A stretch of DNA of 64,000 nucleotides, taken from Sinomonas atrocyanea (lineage in GTDB: Bacteria; Actinomycetota; Actinomycetes; Actinomycetales; Micrococcaceae). This document shows positions 10,977 to 18,506 of the stretch, one piece after another. Below the pieces are notes generated by a model, which worked only from the letters and a program-made list of their open reading frames with translations, was not told the origin of the DNA and ran no database searches. A program made the translations under genes and the position numbers. Position 1 is the first letter of the stretch. Each line of letters starts with the position of its first letter. The stretch is from positions 4,340,001 through 4,404,000 of the forward strand of contig NZ_CP014518.1 in the NCBI RefSeq assembly GCF_001577305.1, given 5' to 3'.

Positions 10977-11063
10977 GGCACTGGCAGCGGAACTCGCCAC
11001 GGACGCACGACGGCGGTGGCGCGGCTCCCGTGGGGAGCGCACCGGCGGTGCCTAGCCGCGACC

Positions 11064-12452
11064 CTAGAAGCCGCCGCCCTCGCCCCCGGCGTCGGCAGCC
11101 ATGTTGGCGAAGCGGGAGTAGTGGCCCTGGAACGCGACCACGATGTCCTTGGTGGGGCCGTTGCGGTGCTTGGCCACGAGGATGTCCGCCTCGCCGGCGC
11201 GTGGCGACTCCTTGTTGTAGACGTCCTCACGGTGGAGCAGGATCACCATGTCGGCGTCCTGCTCGATCGAGCCCGATTCGCGCAGGTCCGAGACCATCGG
11301 GCGCTTGTCGGTGCGCTGCTCGGACCCTCGGTTGAGCTGCGACAGCGCGATGACGGGCACCCCGAGCTCCTTGGCGAGGAGCTTGAGGGCGCGGGAGAAC
11401 TCCGAGACCTCCTGCTGGCGGCTCTCGACCTTCTTGCCGCTGGACATGAGCTGGAGGTAGTCGAGCACCACGAGCTTGAGGTCGTGCTGCTGCTTGAGGC
11501 GGCGGCACTTGGCCCGGATCTCCATGAGGGACATGTTGGGCGAGTCGTCGATGAACAGGGGCGACTCGTTGAGGGGACCGAGCACCGAGGCGATCTTGGC
11601 CCATTGGTCGTCGCGCAGGGTGCCGCGGCGGAGGTCCTGGAGCTGAATCGATGCCTCGGCGCTCATCAGGCGCATCGCGATCTCGTTGCGGCCCATCTCG
11701 AGTGAGAAGAAGACGGTCGCCATCTTGTGCTTGATCGCTGCGGAGCGGGCGAAGTCGAGCGCGAACGTCGACTTGCCCACGGCCGGACGCGCCGCAATGA
11801 CGATCATCTGGCCGGGGTGGAGTCCGTGGGTGAGCTCGTCGAGCTCGTAGAACCCGGTCGGGACGCCGGTCATGCCGCCGCCGCGGTGGCCGGCCGCCTC
11901 GATCTCATCCATGGCGCCCTCCATGACCTGCGAGAGCGGGACGTAGTCCTCGGCTGTGCGGCGCTCGGCCACGGCGTAGACCTCGGCCTGAGCCTGGTTG
12001 ACGAGGTCCTCGACCTCGCCGTCCTGCCCGTAGCCGAGCTGGACGATCTTGGTGCCGGCCCCGACCAGGCGGCGCAGCACCGCGCGCTCGGCCACGATCT
12101 CCGCGTAGTAGCCGGCGTTGGCGGCGGTCGGCACGGACTGGATGAGTTCATGGAGGTAGGCGGGGCCGCCCACCCGGTTGATCTCGCCGCGCTTCGTCAG
12201 CTCGTCCGAGACGGTCACGGCGTCCGCGGGCTCCCCCCGCCCGTAGAGGTCGATGATGGCCTCGTAGATGGCCTCATGGGCCGGACGGTAGAAGTCGATG
12301 CCGCGCACCACTTCCACCACGTCTGCGATCGCGTCCTTGGAGAGCATCATCCCCCCGAGCACGGACTGTTCCGCGACGATGTCCTGCGGCGGTGTGCGCG
12401 CGGCGTCCGCGTCCCTGAAGGACGGTGCTGAATCGACGTGGGACGTGGACAT
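11064..12452 (-). CDS. dnaB: Replicative DNA helicase DnaB
   Basis: A 462-residue hexameric helicase that unwinds DNA ahead of the replisome. The N-terminal primase-interaction domain (QDIVAEQSVLGGMMLSKDAI, about residues 18-130) is followed by a linker and a RecA-type motor with Walker A ARPAVGKST, Walker B LVVLDYLQLM and the DnaB motif PVIALSQLNRGSEQR. No intein is present, unlike in many actinobacteria. The ATG at 12452 follows GAGGTG; a spurious upstream extension to 12737 crosses DnaA boxes and was rejected. The gene lies 3.3 kb beyond the end of rpsF-ssb-rpsR-rplI on the same strand, separated by inserted genes. Confidence 0.96.
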   Translation of the reverse strand: MSTSHVDSAPSFRDADAARTPPQDIVAEQSVLGGMMLSKDAIADVVEVVRGIDFYRPAHEAIYEAIIDLYGRGEPADAVTVSDELTKRGEINRVGGPAYLHELIQSVPTAANAGYYAEIVAERAVLRRLVGAGTKIVQLGYGQDGEVEDLVNQAQAEVYAVAERRTAEDYVPLSQVMEGAMDEIEAAGHRGGGMTGVPTGFYELDELTHGLHPGQMIVIAARPAVGKSTFALDFARSAAIKHKMATVFFSLEMGRNEIAMRLMSAEASIQLQDLRRGTLRDDQWAKIASVLGPLNESPLFIDDSPNMSLMEIRAKCRRLKQQHDLKLVVLDYLQLMSSGKKVESRQQEVSEFSRALKLLAKELGVPVIALSQLNRGSEQRTDKRPMVSDLRESGSIEQDADMVILLHREDVYNKESPRAGEADILVAKHRNGPTKDIVVAFQGHYSRFANMAADAGGEGGGF

Positions 12453-12573
12453 GGGCAACACCTCGGACCGCTGGCAACCGTCCCGGAGCAGGCCGTCGGG
12501 ACCGTGCTCCGGAGGAACGTGCACACCGTATCCGGGCCCACCGACAGTCGTGAAGCTGGGTTTGCACCACCCT

Positions 12574-12738
12574 TGTGGACAAACCTGTGGGAAAAGGGTG
12601 CCCAGGCGTTCACCAACCTGTGGATATCTGTGCACAACTCTCCGGCCCAGCTGAAAAGAGCGCTCTGACGTGCGAAAACGTTGTTGACAGCTTGTGGATC
12701 CAGAAAGTTTGTCCACAGACGAAATCCACAAGTCCACA
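12574..12738. promoter_or_regulatory. DnaA-box-like cluster upstream of dnaB
   Basis: The 469-bp gap 12453-12921 holds no gene but has a dense set of DnaA-box-like nonamers. TTGTCCACA, the actinobacterial consensus, occurs at 12574-12582 (minus) and 12709-12717 (plus). One-mismatch forms lie at 12619-12627 (minus, ATATCCACA) and 12629-12637 (minus, TTGTGCACA), and weaker ones at 12694-12702, 12722-12730 and 12730-12738. The position fits DnaA control of dnaB transcription or local DnaA titration. Confidence 0.6.
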
Positions 12739-12921
12739 CGGGCCGCAGCCGCGTCTCCATACGTCGGGGCACATACGCTGCCGCCACATGTGACTCAGCC
12801 CACATGTGTTGCGGGCCGCTCGCGGTCCATGCGCTCCGAGGCATGCGAGCGTTCCCTCGCAGCAGGATGAGCGCAGGCACTACGCTGGAGGAACCCACTC
12901 CGCCACCCTCCAGAAGCCCTC

Positions 12922-13647
12922 ATGCAAAACCTCCTGCCTCCGCTCCTGATCCTCCTCGTCGTCGCTGCCGTCGTCGTCTTCGTGCTCCGCGCCGGCGCAC
13001 GGCGCAGCAGGGAATCCCTCGAGGGTGCTCTCTCCGGAGGGCCCACCGCCGCAGCGGCCGCCTCGGCGCGGCTCAACGAGGCCCAGCACCGGGCCGTCTA
13101 CTCGCTCATCGCCCGCGGCCTCACCGTCCAGGCGATTGCTGCCTACCGCGAGGCCACGGGCTCCGGGCTCGTGGAGGCGCGCAACGCCGTCATCCTCCTC
13201 GACCGCTACCCCCAGGCGTTCCGCAGCGCGGGGAACGCGCCCACGCCGGAGGACCGTCGAGCACCCGAGCAGGCCGCCGCGCCCCAGGAGTGCGCCCCAC
13301 CCGAGCAGCCCGCCGCACCCGAGCAGCCGCCCGCCGTCGCACGCGGCGGCGCGGCAGAGGCGTCAGCGAAGCCGGCACGGAGCGCCGAGGGGGCGCCGTC
13401 GGCGGGAGCAGGCCGTGCCGGAGGGTCCGGCGAGGGCGGCCCCGAGCGGTTCCCGTACCGGTACCGCGCCATCGTGAGCAACGGGCGCCAGACCCTCGAG
13501 GTTGCCTCCAACATGCTCAACGACGAGATCTACAACGAGATCAAGTCCTTGGCCCGGATCGGCGACGCCGAGGACGCGGCACAGATGCTGCAGCGCCACT
13601 CGGACATCAGCATCGAGGACGCGCGCGCGTTCGTCGCGCTGCTGTGA
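12922..13647 (+). CDS. Membrane-anchored protein with two L7/L12-like helical repeats
   Basis: A 241-residue protein with one N-terminal membrane helix (residues 5-22). About residues 52-95 (AVYSLIARGLTVQAIAAYRE then GSGLVEARNAVILLD) resemble the ribosomal L7/L12 C-terminal fold, as in several actinobacterial proteins. A Pro/Ala/Glu-rich linker follows, and then a second helical unit at about 190-240 (YNEIKSLARIGDAEDAAQML, then SIEDARAFVALL) looks like a diverged copy of the first. The function is unknown. It is divergent from dnaB and convergent, almost stop to stop, with the dipeptidase. Confidence 0.75.
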   Translation: MQNLLPPLLILLVVAAVVVFVLRAGARRSRESLEGALSGGPTAAAAASARLNEAQHRAVYSLIARGLTVQAIAAYREATGSGLVEARNAVILLDRYPQAFRSAGNAPTPEDRRAPEQAAAPQECAPPEQPAAPEQPPAVARGGAAEASAKPARSAEGAPSAGAGRAGGSGEGGPERFPYRYRAIVSNGRQTLEVASNMLNDEIYNEIKSLARIGDAEDAAQMLQRHSDISIEDARAFVALL

Positions 13648-13648
13648 G

Positions 13649-14791
13649 CTAGGCGGCCGCCTCCTGGGCGCCCTCGAGCACCCGCAGCGCGTTGCCCCAG
13701 CACAGCGCGTCGAGGTCCTCGCGCGACCAGCCCCGTTCCGCGAGGGTCGAGAGCAGCGGACCGTAGCCCGCGACCCCGTCCATGCCCCGGGGCAGGTCCA
13801 CGGTCCCGTCGAAGTCGCCGCCGAGCCCGAGATGGCCGGGACCCACCACCTCGCGGGCGTGCTCGAGGTGGCGCACGACGTCGCCGATCGTCGCCTCGGG
13901 CGCGGGGTGGGACTGAAGCCACGCAGAGAACTCTGCGGCGGCCTGCGGGTCCTCCTCGGGGGCAACGTCGTGGAAGTCCACGGGCAGGCCGAGGGAGAGG
14001 CGCGTCTCGTGCACGGCGAGGGCGTGCTCGCGGCACGACTCGGAGACGAACTTGGGCACGAACGTGACCATGAGGACGCCGCCGTTGGCGGGCAGACGTT
14101 CGAGGATGCGGTCGGGCACGTTGCGGGGATGGTCGCAGACAGCGCGGGCCGAGGAGTGGGAGAAGACCACGGGGGCGCTCGTGGCATCGAGGGCGTCCTC
14201 CATGGTCTGCGGCGAGACATGGGAGAGATCCACGAGCATGCCGAGCGCGTTCATCTCGGCGACGACGCTCCGCCCGAAATCGGTCAGGCCGGTGTCACGC
14301 CCGGCCGCCATCGCCTCGCCGGTCGCCGAGCAGGCCCAGGGGACGTCGTCGTTGTGCGTGAGGGTCATGTAGGCCACTCCCAGCTGCGCGAGCATCCGCA
14401 GCACGCCGAGCGAGCCGGCGATGCTGTGGCCGCCCTCGGCTCCCATGAGGGAGGCGATGCGGCCCCGGGCTGCGGCCTCGCGCACCTCCTCGGCGCTGCG
14501 GGCCAGCGCGAAGACGTCGGGGTGCGCGGCGGCGATGCGCCGCACGCAGTCGATCTGCTCGAGCGTCGCAACCACCGACTCGGCCGGGGCCAGGGTCGAG
14601 GGGACGAACACGGACCAGAACTGCGCACCGACACCGCCCTCGCGCAGCCGCGGGATGTCGGTGTGGAGGCGCGGCTGGCGCGCGCCGAGGGCGGCCGCGG
14701 CGACGTCGTAGCCGAAGTCCTGGCGGAGCGCCCAGGGAAGGTCGTTGTGCCCGTCGAAGACCGGCGCGTGGTCGGTGGCTGGCTGCTGCAT
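13649..14791 (-). CDS. Membrane (renal-type) dipeptidase, peptidase family M19
   Basis: A 380-residue zinc dipeptidase of the amidohydrolase superfamily. Visible elements are the HxD metal site FDGHNDLPW (His15, Asp17), the bridging-acid loop MGAEGGHSIAG, LVDLSHVS, FSHSSARAVCDHPRNVPD and the C-terminal GLGGDFDGT. No signal peptide is seen, so it is cytoplasmic. Family members hydrolyse dipeptides, including D-amino acid forms, and some split beta-lactams. It starts at the ATG at 14791, just upstream of a block of 28-bp repeats on its other side. Confidence 0.9.
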   Translation of the reverse strand: MQQPATDHAPVFDGHNDLPWALRQDFGYDVAAAALGARQPRLHTDIPRLREGGVGAQFWSVFVPSTLAPAESVVATLEQIDCVRRIAAAHPDVFALARSAEEVREAAARGRIASLMGAEGGHSIAGSLGVLRMLAQLGVAYMTLTHNDDVPWACSATGEAMAAGRDTGLTDFGRSVVAEMNALGMLVDLSHVSPQTMEDALDATSAPVVFSHSSARAVCDHPRNVPDRILERLPANGGVLMVTFVPKFVSESCREHALAVHETRLSLGLPVDFHDVAPEEDPQAAAEFSAWLQSHPAPEATIGDVVRHLEHAREVVGPGHLGLGGDFDGTVDLPRGMDGVAGYGPLLSTLAERGWSREDLDALCWGNALRVLEGAQEAAA

Positions 14792-14851
14792 CCCGCCATC
14801 GTACGTCGGGGGGTCCTTCCTCTGGAGGCCGCCTCTGTGACCCGCGGGAAC

Positions 14852-14927
14852 TGACCTTCAGGAGGTGACTCCCAGAAGGTGACCTTCAGGAGGTGACTCC
14901 CAGGAGGTGACCTTCAGAAGGCGGCTC
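14852..14927. repeat. Tandem 28-bp repeat, about 2.7 copies
   Basis: Units starting TGACCTTCAGGAGGTGACTC occur at 14852-14879 and 14880-14907, identical but for one base, with a partial, more diverged third copy from 14908 that reaches the stop codon of the FMN reductase. The same unit recurs in both orientations at 28.3-28.45 kb. It lies in the intergenic gap between the dipeptidase start and the reductase end. Confidence 0.85.
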
Positions 14928-15599
14928 TCAGCGGCGGGGGGCGGTGAGGTCGGCGAGGAGCTCCTCGAAGGACTTGTCCTCGGGGCGGGTGGCCACGGAC
15001 GGGAGCGCCTGTGCGCCGGGTGCGCCGGCCGCGGCCGGACGGGCCGCGGCGAGCTCGCGCACGAGCTCGGTGGCAGCGCGCTCGATCCGGGCCGTGAGGC
15101 CGGCCGCCTGGCCGCCGTCCGTGCCCTTGCCCCAGTCGGTCGGGGCGGCGAACACGCCCGTGGGAACCGTCCGGGTGCGCAGGTAGCTGAAGAGCGGGCG
15201 CATCGCGAGGTCGAGCACGAGGCTGTGCCGCGCGGTGCCCCCCGTGGCCCCGAGGAGCACCGGCTTGCCCTCGAGCGAGCGCGGCTCGAGCACATCGATG
15301 AAGGACTTGAAGAGGCCGCTGTAGCTGGCCGAGAAGACGGGCGTGACCGCGACGATGGCGTCGGCGCCTCCCACGGCGGCGATCGCCTCGGCAAGGTCCG
15401 GGGCGGCGTAGCCGGTCACGAAGTTGTTGGCGATGTCCACGGCGAGGTCTCGGAGCTCGAGGACGGTGACCGCGGGGTCGAGCCCCGTGGCGCGGCCGAG
15501 CCGCTCGACGGCCACTGAGATCTGGTCCGCGAGGAGCCGGCTCGAGGAGGGGACGCCGAGGCCCGCGGAGATGACGACGATGGACGTGCTGGCTGCCAT
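14928..15599 (-). CDS. NAD(P)H-dependent FMN reductase (CE1759-like)
   Basis: A 223-residue flavodoxin-fold reductase. It begins SIVVISAGLGVPSSSRLLAD (phosphate loop), followed by AIVAVTPVFSASYSGLFKSF and KPVLLGATGGTARH, the FMN-binding and dimer segments of the NADPH-dependent FMN reductase family. This type often supplies reduced flavin to a luciferase-like monooxygenase; one such enzyme lies 10 kb away (25290-26669), but pairing is inference. The start is the ATG at 15599. A strong hairpin separates it from rplI upstream. Confidence 0.85.
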   Translation of the reverse strand: MAASTSIVVISAGLGVPSSSRLLADQISVAVERLGRATGLDPAVTVLELRDLAVDIANNFVTGYAAPDLAEAIAAVGGADAIVAVTPVFSASYSGLFKSFIDVLEPRSLEGKPVLLGATGGTARHSLVLDLAMRPLFSYLRTRTVPTGVFAAPTDWGKGTDGGQAAGLTARIERAATELVRELAAARPAAAGAPGAQALPSVATRPEDKSFEELLADLTAPRR

Positions 15600-15692
15600 G
15601 ATCCTGCCTTGCTCTCAAAATACATGCTTTTGCATCTACTTCGACCAACAGGAAGACCCGCCGCTGTATTCCCCCGACGCCCCCCGGCACGC

Positions 15693-15730
15693 GGAAGGGC
15701 CCCCACCGCACCAGCGGTGGGGGCCCTTCC
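15693..15730 (-). terminator. Strong hairpin terminator after rplI
   Basis: A perfect 17-bp stem (15693-15709 with 15714-15730) with an ACCA loop lies 40 bp past the rplI stop and before the FMN reductase start, closing the rpsF-ssb-rpsR-rplI operon. No U-tract follows on the minus strand. Confidence 0.85.
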
Positions 15731-15769
15731 TCAACCCGTCATGCCAACGGCATGGGCCGGAGCCGCAGA

Positions 15770-16222
15770 CTACTTCGCGGCGACGACCTCAAGGTTGACC
15801 ACGGCCGAGACCTCGTCGTGCAGGCGCACCGAGACCTCGTACTTGCCGGTCGACTTGATGTGGCCGGGGATGACCACCTTGCGCTTGTCGATGGCGCCGA
15901 GGCCAGCGGCCTCGACAGCACCGGCAACGGCGTCCGGACGGACGGTGCCGAACAGGCGGCCTTCCTTGCCGGCCTTCACCTCGAGGCGCACCGGGGTGCC
16001 CGCGAGAGCTGCAGCCTGGGCCTGGGCGGCCTCGAGCGACTTGTGGGCACGGGCCTCGCGGGCGGCGCGGATCTGCTCGACCTGCTTCTCCCCGCCCTTC
16101 GACCACGTGACCGCGAAGCCGCGCGGCAGCAGGTAGTTGCGCGCGTAGCCGTCCTTGACCTCGACGACGTCACCGGCGGAGCCGAGACCCGTCACCTCGT
16201 TCGTCAGAATGAGCTTTGCCAT
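15770..16222 (-). CDS. rplI: 50S ribosomal protein L9
   Basis: A 150-residue protein of standard length. The N-terminal domain has the L9 signature LGSAGDVVEVKDGYARNYLL followed by P-x-G-F-A, then a long connecting helix (EARAHKSLEAAQAQAAA) and the C-terminal rRNA-binding domain (LFGTVRPDAVAGAV, IPGHIKSTGKY). It binds 23S rRNA near the L1 stalk. It is the last gene of the rpsF-ssb-rpsR-rplI operon, 16 bp after rpsR, and is followed by a strong hairpin. Confidence 0.97.
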   Translation of the reverse strand: MAKLILTNEVTGLGSAGDVVEVKDGYARNYLLPRGFAVTWSKGGEKQVEQIRAAREARAHKSLEAAQAQAAALAGTPVRLEVKAGKEGRLFGTVRPDAVAGAVEAAGLGAIDKRKVVIPGHIKSTGKYEVSVRLHDEVSAVVNLEVVAAK

Positions 16223-16238
16223 GAGATTGCTTCCCTTC

Positions 16239-16478
16239 TCAGCCGCGGCCAGCGCCGGAGTAGGGGAGCAGGGCGACCTCGCGGGCGTTCTTGATCGCCT
16301 GGGCGATCTTGCGCTGCTCCTGCACGGACACGCCGGTCACCCGACGCGCGCGGATCTTGCCGCGGTCCGAGATGAACTTGCGCAGCAGGGCGACGTCCTT
16401 GTAGTCGATGACGGTGATGTCAGCGGCCTTCAAGGGGTTGGACTTTGGTTTCGGCTTACGGATTTCAGCCTTGGCCAT
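16239..16478 (-). CDS. rpsR: 30S ribosomal protein S18
   Basis: A 79-residue protein with the S18 core: DYKDVALLRKFISDRGKIRA then RRVTGVSVQEQRKIAQAIKN and REVALLPY. It partners S6 in the 30S platform. It has no cysteine cluster, so it is the zinc-independent (C-minus) type. The gene sits between ssb and rplI. Confidence 0.97.
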   Translation of the reverse strand: MAKAEIRKPKPKSNPLKAADITVIDYKDVALLRKFISDRGKIRARRVTGVSVQEQRKIAQAIKNAREVALLPYSGAGRG

Positions 16479-16557
16479 CGTGGAGCTCCTTAGTCTCTGG
16501 AGCCCGTGGCATCAGCCACGGGATGGTTGTGATGTTGTGGTGTGGAAGGTGAATCGA

Positions 16558-17151
16558 TCAGAACGGGGGCTCGGAGTCGTTGCCCGTGCCCCAGCCACCA
16601 GAGCTGCTGACGCCCGGGGTTGCCCACGGGTCGTCCTGCTGCTGGCCGCCGCCGCCACCCCAGCTGCCGCCGGAGCCGCCACCCGGGTTCTGCGAACCCT
16701 GGTTGCCGCCCCAGTTGCCCCCGGAGGAGCCGCCGCCGAAGTTCCCGCCCTGGCCTCCGCCGAAGTTGCCGCCCTGGCCGCCGGAGCGCTGGGTGCGGTT
16801 GACCTTCGCGGACGCATAGCGCAGGCTCGGGCCGATCTCGTCGACCTCGAGTTCGATGACGGTGCGCTTCTCGCCTTCCTTGGTTTCGTACGAACGGCTC
16901 TTCAGGCGGCCGGAGACGATCACGCGCATGCCCTTGGTGAGGGACTCGGCGACGTTCTCGGCAGCCTCGCGCCAGATCGACGCGCGGAGGAACAGGGTCT
17001 CCCCGTCCTTCCACTCGTTGGCCTGGCGGTCGAACGTGCGCGGGGTCGAGGCCACGGTGAAATTGGCCACGGCAGAGCCCGACGGCGTGAACCGCAGCTC
17101 GGGATCATTCGTCAGATTGCCGATCACCGTAATGGTGGTCTCGCCTGCCAT
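16558..17151 (-). CDS. ssb: Single-stranded DNA-binding protein
   Basis: A 197-residue SSB. The OB fold covers residues 1-110 (ETTITVIGNLTNDPELRFTP, ASTPRTFDRQANEWKDGE). A long Gly/Asn/Gln-rich linker with GGNFGGGQ-type repeats follows, and the protein ends in the acidic tip DSEPPF that recruits replication and repair partners. It protects single strands during replication. It lies between rpsF and rpsR, as in most bacteria. Confidence 0.96.
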   Translation of the reverse strand: MAGETTITVIGNLTNDPELRFTPSGSAVANFTVASTPRTFDRQANEWKDGETLFLRASIWREAAENVAESLTKGMRVIVSGRLKSRSYETKEGEKRTVIELEVDEIGPSLRYASAKVNRTQRSGGQGGNFGGGQGGNFGGGSSGGNWGGNQGSQNPGGGSGGSWGGGGGQQQDDPWATPGVSSSGGWGTGNDSEPPF

Positions 17152-17214
17152 GCTTCCTCCTGGTTCGTCCGACGCGTGCTGAAGATCGATGTACTTGAGG
17201 GAATCACGCCAAGA

Positions 17215-17520
17215 CTACTTGGCGGACACCTTCTGGTCCTCGGGGCGGATGATCTTGGTGCGCAGGATCGTCTCGTTGAGGGAGAGCTGGCGGTCCAGCT
17301 CCTGGGCCGTGGCCGGCTCAGCGGTGAAGTTGACGACGGCGTAGATCGCCTCGTTCTTCTTCTTGATGTCGTACGCCAGGCGGCGACGACCCCAGATGTC
17401 CACCTTGTCGATGGAGCCACCGCTGGTGGTGACCACAGAGAGGAACTTATCCAGCGACTGCTGGACCGTGCGCTCGTCGACCTCGGGGTCGATGAGGACC
17501 ATCAGTTCGTAAGGACGCAT
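17215..17520 (-). CDS. rpsF: 30S ribosomal protein S6
   Basis: A 101-residue protein with the S6 ferredoxin-like fold: MRPYELMVLIDPEVDERTVQ, the central WGRRRLAYDIKKKNEAIYAV block and ILRTKIIR near the end. It dimerises with S18 on 16S rRNA. The ATG at 17520 follows AAGGAGG; an open frame to 17796 upstream is not real because it covers the structured leader. It is first in the rpsF-ssb-rpsR-rplI operon. Confidence 0.97.
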   Translation of the reverse strand: MRPYELMVLIDPEVDERTVQQSLDKFLSVVTTSGGSIDKVDIWGRRRLAYDIKKKNEAIYAVVNFTAEPATAQELDRQLSLNETILRTKIIRPEDQKVSAK

Positions 17521-17524
17521 GTGT

Positions 17525-17577
17525 GAACCCACCTCCTTCGGGCTAAGCGGTTGCGGTCTTTCCGCAACAGGAGGTTC
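17525..17577 (-). promoter_or_regulatory. Structured rpsF leader RNA, candidate S6:S18 autoregulatory motif
   Basis: Immediately before rpsF the minus-strand RNA can fold into an inner stem GUUGCGG/CCGCAAC (17550-17568, 5-nt loop) and an outer stem in which GAACCUCC (17577-17570) pairs with GGAGG and GGUUC around 17536-17525, with a small bulge. The outer stem would cover the rpsF Shine-Dalgarno sequence. Structured leaders bound by S6:S18 are known in many bacteria, and the layout fits that kind of feedback. Confidence 0.55.
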
Positions 17578-17807
17578 ATGTGCGCGCCCGTGCGCCGTCC
17601 CCGCAGAGGGCGGGAGGTGGCACACAGACTGCACAAGTCTACCCGACGCGGGCTCGTCTCCCGACCGGCCGGGCACCTCCCCCGCGATCCACGCTAGCGC
17701 CGGCCGCGCGGCGTCGTGCGTGTGGAGAGCCCGATGTGGACGACACGCCCGAGACGCGGCTGTGGAGGGACGGCGGATTCCCAGACTCGGCTGCAAGGAT
17801 CGGGCGC

Positions 17808-18464
17808 ATGAAGCCTGACGCCGAGCTTTCGCATCGTGCCCGGACCGCGCGCCGCAGGGTCTGGATCATGCTGGCCACCGGAGTGGCCGTGGCCGTCCTG
17901 ACCGGGATCTTCAGCTCGTGGTGGCACGCGCCCGCCGCGGGCTGGGGCGCGGCCGCCCTCGTCTACGACGTCTGGGTCTGGGTGCGCATCGCCCCCATGG
18001 ACCCGGAGCAGACGCGCACCCACGCGCGCCAGGAGGACCCCCGCCGCAGCACGCGCGAGTTCCTGATCCTCAGCGCCAACGTGGCGGCGATCATCGCCGT
18101 GGTGATCGTCATCGTCTCCGGCAACAACGCCAACGGCCCGGCGAAGGCGGCCCTGGCCTTCCTTGCGCTCACCGTCGTGGCGGCCTCGTGGCTCATGCTG
18201 CACACGATCTTCACGCTCCGGTACACCGAGCTGTACTACGCGACCCCCGAGGGCGGCATCGACTTCAACCAGGACGAGGCCCCGCAGTACACGGACATCG
18301 CCTACATGGCCTTCAGCCTCGGTATGACCTACCAGGTCTCCGACACCGCTATCAGGAACCACGGCATCCGCGCGGAGGCGCTCAAGCACAGCATCCTCGC
18401 GTACGTCTTCGCGACGCTCATCCTCGCGGCGACCATCAACCTCGTGATCGGCCTCGCGGGCTAG
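17808..18464 (+). CDS. DUF1345 family membrane protein
   Basis: A 218-residue membrane protein with five to six hydrophobic segments. It shows the DUF1345 landmarks: the early RIAPMDPEQTRTHA loop, LHTIFTLRYTELYY, and the conserved DIAYMAFSLGMTYQVSDTAI block before the last helices. The function of the family is unknown. It starts at the ATG at 17808; a longer open frame from 17580 runs through the rpsF leader and was rejected. It is convergent with the M18 peptidase gene. Confidence 0.85.
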   Translation: MKPDAELSHRARTARRRVWIMLATGVAVAVLTGIFSSWWHAPAAGWGAAALVYDVWVWVRIAPMDPEQTRTHARQEDPRRSTREFLILSANVAAIIAVVIVIVSGNNANGPAKAALAFLALTVVAASWLMLHTIFTLRYTELYYATPEGGIDFNQDEAPQYTDIAYMAFSLGMTYQVSDTAIRNHGIRAEALKHSILAYVFATLILAATINLVIGLAG

Positions 18465-18476
18465 GGTCCTCACACC

Positions 18477-18502
18477 GGCCCCGGCCCTCGAGCCCCGGGG
18501 CC
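18477..18502. terminator. Probable hairpin terminator between convergent genes
   Basis: GGCCCCGG (18477-18484) pairs with CCGGGGCC (18495-18502) in the 42-bp gap between the DUF1345 gene and the M18 peptidase gene. No T-tract is present. Confidence 0.5.
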
Positions 18503-18506
18503 CCGC

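Noticed and set aside
12453..12737. N-terminal extension of DnaB to 12737
   Set aside because: The extra 95 codons cross the DnaA-box cluster and match nothing in DnaB; the ATG at 12452 has a proper ribosome site.
14852..14927. CRISPR-like regular repeats
   Set aside because: Units are directly adjacent without unique spacers and no cas gene is present, so this is a simple tandem repeat.
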